Positions 6,679 to 8,551 of a stretch of DNA of 8,551 bases are shown here, in pieces (position 1 is the stretch's first letter; the number at the start of each line of letters is the position of its first letter). Both the position numbers and the translations under genes were made by a program. The notes under the pieces were generated by a model, which had not been told where the DNA came from, searched no databases, and saw nothing but the letters and a program-made list of their open reading frames with translations. The stretch is from an uncultured Anaerosacchariphilus sp. (GTDB taxonomy: Bacteria > Bacillota > Clostridia > Lachnospirales > Lachnospiraceae): the NCBI GenBank assembly GCA_934373375.1, contig CAKROP010000068.1, positions 1 to 8,551 of the forward strand, in the 5' to 3' direction.

Positions 6679-7629
6679 TTACAGTTTGCAGATGGTTCCA
6701 GCCACCTTGTCTTTGCGCATGGCGTTCCGGATGGTCGGGATAGCTCCCACCAGCAGGAAGGCATATACCAGAACCAGATTCAGCACATAATTCGTCATAT
6801 CAATGATCTCCTCGGACAAAAGGAGCGGTACCAGACGGTAGCCATAGAACACATCCGTTTCCAGCTCTCTGGCAATCAGGATACCCCAGTCCAGACGGTC
6901 GCCCACATATGTCATAATGATCATAATCACGGTGCTGATGATAACGCCCTTTTTCGTCAGCTTGCCGCCCAGAAGCTCGTAGCCCTTCAGAGCGCAGACC
7001 GCCATGATGACGCCGGACAGGGCTGCCACATAACCAAGCTGGCTCAGAAGCACGATACTGGCCACGCCGATCAGGGAGCCTACCAGAGCGCCCACGATGC
7101 CGCCTGCCAGGGTTTCTTTCTTATTCTTCTCATTTGCGGTGTAAGCCGCTGCATTCTGGCTGACTCTGTCATAGCATTCATCGCAGAGGCACAGACATTC
7201 GCCGGCCACATAGACCGCTTCCGTTTCCTTCTCCGCCCCACAGAGCTCGCATCCACCCACAAAGCCTTCCAGCTTCAGCATATCCAGAAATGCCGGAAGA
7301 GCGTCCGAAAGGAGCCCCTTGATCTTCTCCACATTGGTACACTGCTTCAGAGTCATCCGGACTGTATGCTTCTCCTGCACCACGCCCATGACGCCTTTAT
7401 GCTCCTTACGGAACTGCTTATCCTGCTCCAGCTTTACGCCATTTTCTCCTACACCAACGGATACACAGACCATGCCGTACTCGATGCCCTTGTTATTATG
7501 AAGGCCGCTGATACGGAGCGTAAAGCCCTCCTTTTCACCGTAAATCACACAGAACTCTTCGTTAAAACGCAGACCCAGGAACTGGGCAATCTCCGCGTAA
7601 CGCGCTGTTACTTTCTTATTTGCCGCCAT
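6679..7629 (-). CDS. Unrecognised membrane protein with a cysteine cluster
   Basis: I do not recognise this 316-residue protein. Residues 1-120 look soluble and mixed alpha/beta. A cysteine cluster follows: C127-x2-C130 (GCELCGAE) and C145, C147, C149, C152 (ECLCLCDECYD), which suggests a zinc-ribbon-like site. A polar linker rich in Asn and Lys (about 158-172) leads to several hydrophobic stretches: about 174-196 (Gly-rich), 199-216, 227-242 and 281-299. A segment containing DRLDWGILIARELE (244-257) lies between the last two. The tail is basic (RNAMRKDK). The ATG at 7629 is chosen because GAGGGG lies 7 bases upstream; an in-frame ATG five codons earlier (7644) has no clear ribosome site and overlaps that GAGGGG. 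The gene has its own promoter and terminator, so it is probably monocistronic. Function is unknown; a membrane-anchored sensor or chaperone-like protein is only a guess. Confidence 0.85.
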   Translation of the reverse strand: MAANKKVTARYAEIAQFLGLRFNEEFCVIYGEKEGFTLRISGLHNNKGIEYGMVCVSVGVGENGVKLEQDKQFRKEHKGVMGVVQEKHTVRMTLKQCTNVEKIKGLLSDALPAFLDMLKLEGFVGGCELCGAEKETEAVYVAGECLCLCDECYDRVSQNAAAYTANEKNKKETLAGGIVGALVGSLIGVASIVLLSQLGYVAALSGVIMAVCALKGYELLGGKLTKKGVIISTVIMIIMTYVGDRLDWGILIARELETDVFYGYRLVPLLLSEEIIDMTNYVLNLVLVYAFLLVGAIPTIRNAMRKDKVAGTICKL

Positions 7630-7636
7630 AACATTT

Positions 7637-7642
7637 CCCCTC
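7637..7642 (-). promoter_or_regulatory. Ribosome binding site fixing the start of the unrecognised membrane protein
   Basis: GAGGGG on the minus strand lies 7 bases before the ATG at 7629. The upstream in-frame ATG at 7644 overlaps this motif and has only a weak AAAGA ahead of it, so the shorter 316-residue product is preferred. Confidence 0.75.
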
Positions 7643-7678
7643 ATATCGTCTTTCTTTTGTATTTTGAAGCTATGGGAT

Positions 7679-7707
7679 ATTATAGGACATTTTTATGGTT
7701 CTGTAAA
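7679..7707 (-). promoter_or_regulatory. Sigma-A promoter of the unrecognised membrane protein gene
   Basis: On the minus strand the -35 box TTTACA (7707-7702, five of six to consensus), a 17-base spacer and a perfect TATAAT (7684-7679) lie in the 108-base gap after the EIIA gene. The predicted start is near 7672, giving a leader of about 43 bases. No convincing terminator is seen between the EIIA stop and this promoter, so read-through from upstream is also possible. Confidence 0.8.
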
Positions 7708-7737
7708 CCCCAAGCAAAGCCCTGTGTTTTTTTCATT

Positions 7738-8223
7738 TTATCCGAGCTCTGCCACTATCGTCTCTCCGGCGTTCACCTGTATTCCGCTTTGGAATGTTAC
7801 CGACACGTTTTCCGGTTTTTCCGTCACCACCAGCATCACCACATCCTGGCAGCCCTCCGCTTTCAGTACCCGGCTGTCAAAGGCAATCAGCATATCTCCC
7901 GCTTTCACTTTCTGGCCTGCGCAGACCTTCAGGTCCAGACCTTTACCGCCCAGGCCCACGGTATCCAGCCCCACATGAAGCAACAGCTCCATTCCATTGG
8001 TCAAACGAAGGCCGCAGGCATGCCTGGAATCCTCCGGTGCTACCGTTACCACGCCGTCTGCCGGTGCCACAACTTCCCCATTTTCCGGCCAGATTCCGAT
8101 ACCGTCTCCCAGAAGTCCTTCCGCGAACACCGGATCCGGAACCTCGGATATGGGAACCGCTTCTCCGCTTACCGGCGCTTTCAGACTGTGAAGTTCTTCT
8201 TTCTTCTTAAAAAATCCAAACAT
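7738..8223 (-). CDS. Single-domain PTS EIIA component, glucose family
   Basis: This 161-residue cytoplasmic phosphocarrier takes a phosphoryl group from HPr and passes it to an EIIB domain. The fold markers are in order: LKAPVSGEAVPISEVPDPVF (14-33), GDGIGIWPENGEVVAPADG (39-57), H68 in DSRHACGLRLTNG, and the phospho-accepting H83 in ELLLHVGLDTV. The 15-residue spacing between H68 and H83 matches H75 and H90 of E. coli EIIA-Glc. LDLKVCAGQKVKAGDMLIAFD (96-116) and a C-terminal INAGETI-like stretch (149-156, QVNAGETI) complete the family. The MFGFFKKKEE start is typical of short EIIA-Glc proteins and has GGGAG 7 bases upstream. It lies 17 bases after the cysteine desulfidase gene, so the two are probably co-transcribed. 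No EIIB or EIIC is nearby, so it may serve an EIICB encoded elsewhere or have a regulatory role. Confidence 0.94.
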   Translation of the reverse strand: MFGFFKKKEELHSLKAPVSGEAVPISEVPDPVFAEGLLGDGIGIWPENGEVVAPADGVVTVAPEDSRHACGLRLTNGMELLLHVGLDTVGLGGKGLDLKVCAGQKVKAGDMLIAFDSRVLKAEGCQDVVMLVVTEKPENVSVTFQSGIQVNAGETIVAELG

Positions 8224-8240
8224 GAGCGTTCTCCCTTCTT

Positions 8241-8551
8241 TTACGGCTCCAGCATAATTTTCAGAATTTCCACATCGGTGGAGCGCATACCTTCCCGCCC
8301 CATACGGCCAAAGCTCTTGATGGTGGCCTCCACATTTTCCTTTACCAGGCCCTCGCCGTTTCGGAAACCTCTGTGCTCCGCTGCCATATAATATGCCATA
8401 ATCGCCGCGTCCACCGATGAGGCGATTTTCGCCGCGCAGGAAGCCTTGGCCCCGTCGCAGACGATACCGGAGACGTTGGCCAGCGTGTTCGTCATGGTCT
8501 CAGCTATGGTGTCAAAATCCGCACTGTGCAGGTAGGCGATGCCTGCTCCTG
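8241..8551 (-). CDS. L-cysteine desulfidase (UPF0597/CyuA family), C-terminal part
   Basis: About 102 residues of the C-terminus are visible and the frame is open to the right edge, so the start lies outside. The segment reads GAGIAYLHSADFDTIAET, then NVSGIVCDGAKASCAAKIA, which is the conserved Cys-containing block of the serine dehydratase alpha-type family that includes CyuA/YhaM. Members hold an iron-sulfur cluster and degrade L-cysteine to pyruvate, ammonia and sulfide in the cytoplasm. Both cysteines of the CDGAKASC block are present. The tail (RGFRNGEGLVKENVEATIKS, then STDVEILKIMLEP) is also typical of the family. The alternative is another L-serine dehydratase-like member, which the C-terminus alone cannot exclude. 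It precedes the EIIA gene by 17 bases in the same direction. Confidence 0.88.
   Translation of the reverse strand, partial: GAGIAYLHSADFDTIAETMTNTLANVSGIVCDGAKASCAAKIASSVDAAIMAYYMAAEHRGFRNGEGLVKENVEATIKSFGRMGREGMRSTDVEILKIMLEP

Noticed and set aside
7708..7737. A terminator after the EIIA gene
   Set aside because: The sequence after the stop (around GGGCTTTGCTTGGGG on the minus strand) forms only weak wobble-rich pairs and has no T tract after a stable stem.
6580..8391. A 603-codon open frame on the plus strand across the EIIA and membrane protein genes
   Set aside because: It runs antisense to two well-supported genes, a promoter and a terminator, has no ribosome binding site, and its predicted protein is Leu/His/Gln-rich with no family features. 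It is a by-product of codon use on the other strand.

Overview
All genes in this window lie on the minus strand and read from right to left. They are housekeeping and accessory genes of a Gram-positive anaerobe, most likely class Clostridia and possibly Lachnospiraceae. The reasons are the gene order apt–rel–glyoxalase II-like–hemZ–hisS, strong GGAGG-type ribosome binding sites, sigma-A-like promoters, moderately high G+C, a CyuA-type L-cysteine desulfidase and a HemZ radical SAM protein. The genus assignment is inference, because no rRNA or other taxonomic marker is present.

Right part (8551 to 6626): the 3' end of an L-cysteine desulfidase gene is followed after 17 bases by a single-domain PTS EIIA of the glucose family. 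No EIIB or EIIC is in view. Next comes an unrecognised protein with a cysteine cluster and several membrane segments. It has its own consensus promoter and ends at a strong rho-independent terminator (6626-6664).

Left part (6593 to 1): a near-perfect sigma-A promoter with an extended -10 drives a tightly packed run of seven genes: apt, mscL (with a zinc ribbon at the C-terminus), rel (bifunctional (p)ppGpp synthetase/hydrolase), a metallo-beta-lactamase-fold hydrolase, hemZ, a stand-alone HD-GYP phosphodiesterase and the 5' end of hisS. Gaps are 14 to 35 bases, and the last pair overlaps by ATGA. The roughly 80-base leader before apt can form two mutually exclusive hairpins. The downstream one is followed by a T-rich tract, so it looks like an attenuator.

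As a unit, the left operon joins purine salvage (apt), the stringent response (rel), tRNA charging (hisS), a probable cyclic-dinucleotide phosphodiesterase (HD-GYP) and an osmotic safety valve (mscL). The core order is familiar for Clostridia. The points that deserve a second look are the HD-GYP gene coupled to hisS, the zinc-ribbon MscL, the leader structure and the unrecognised membrane protein. No mobile elements, CRISPR arrays, rRNA or tRNA genes were seen, and no gene appears broken.
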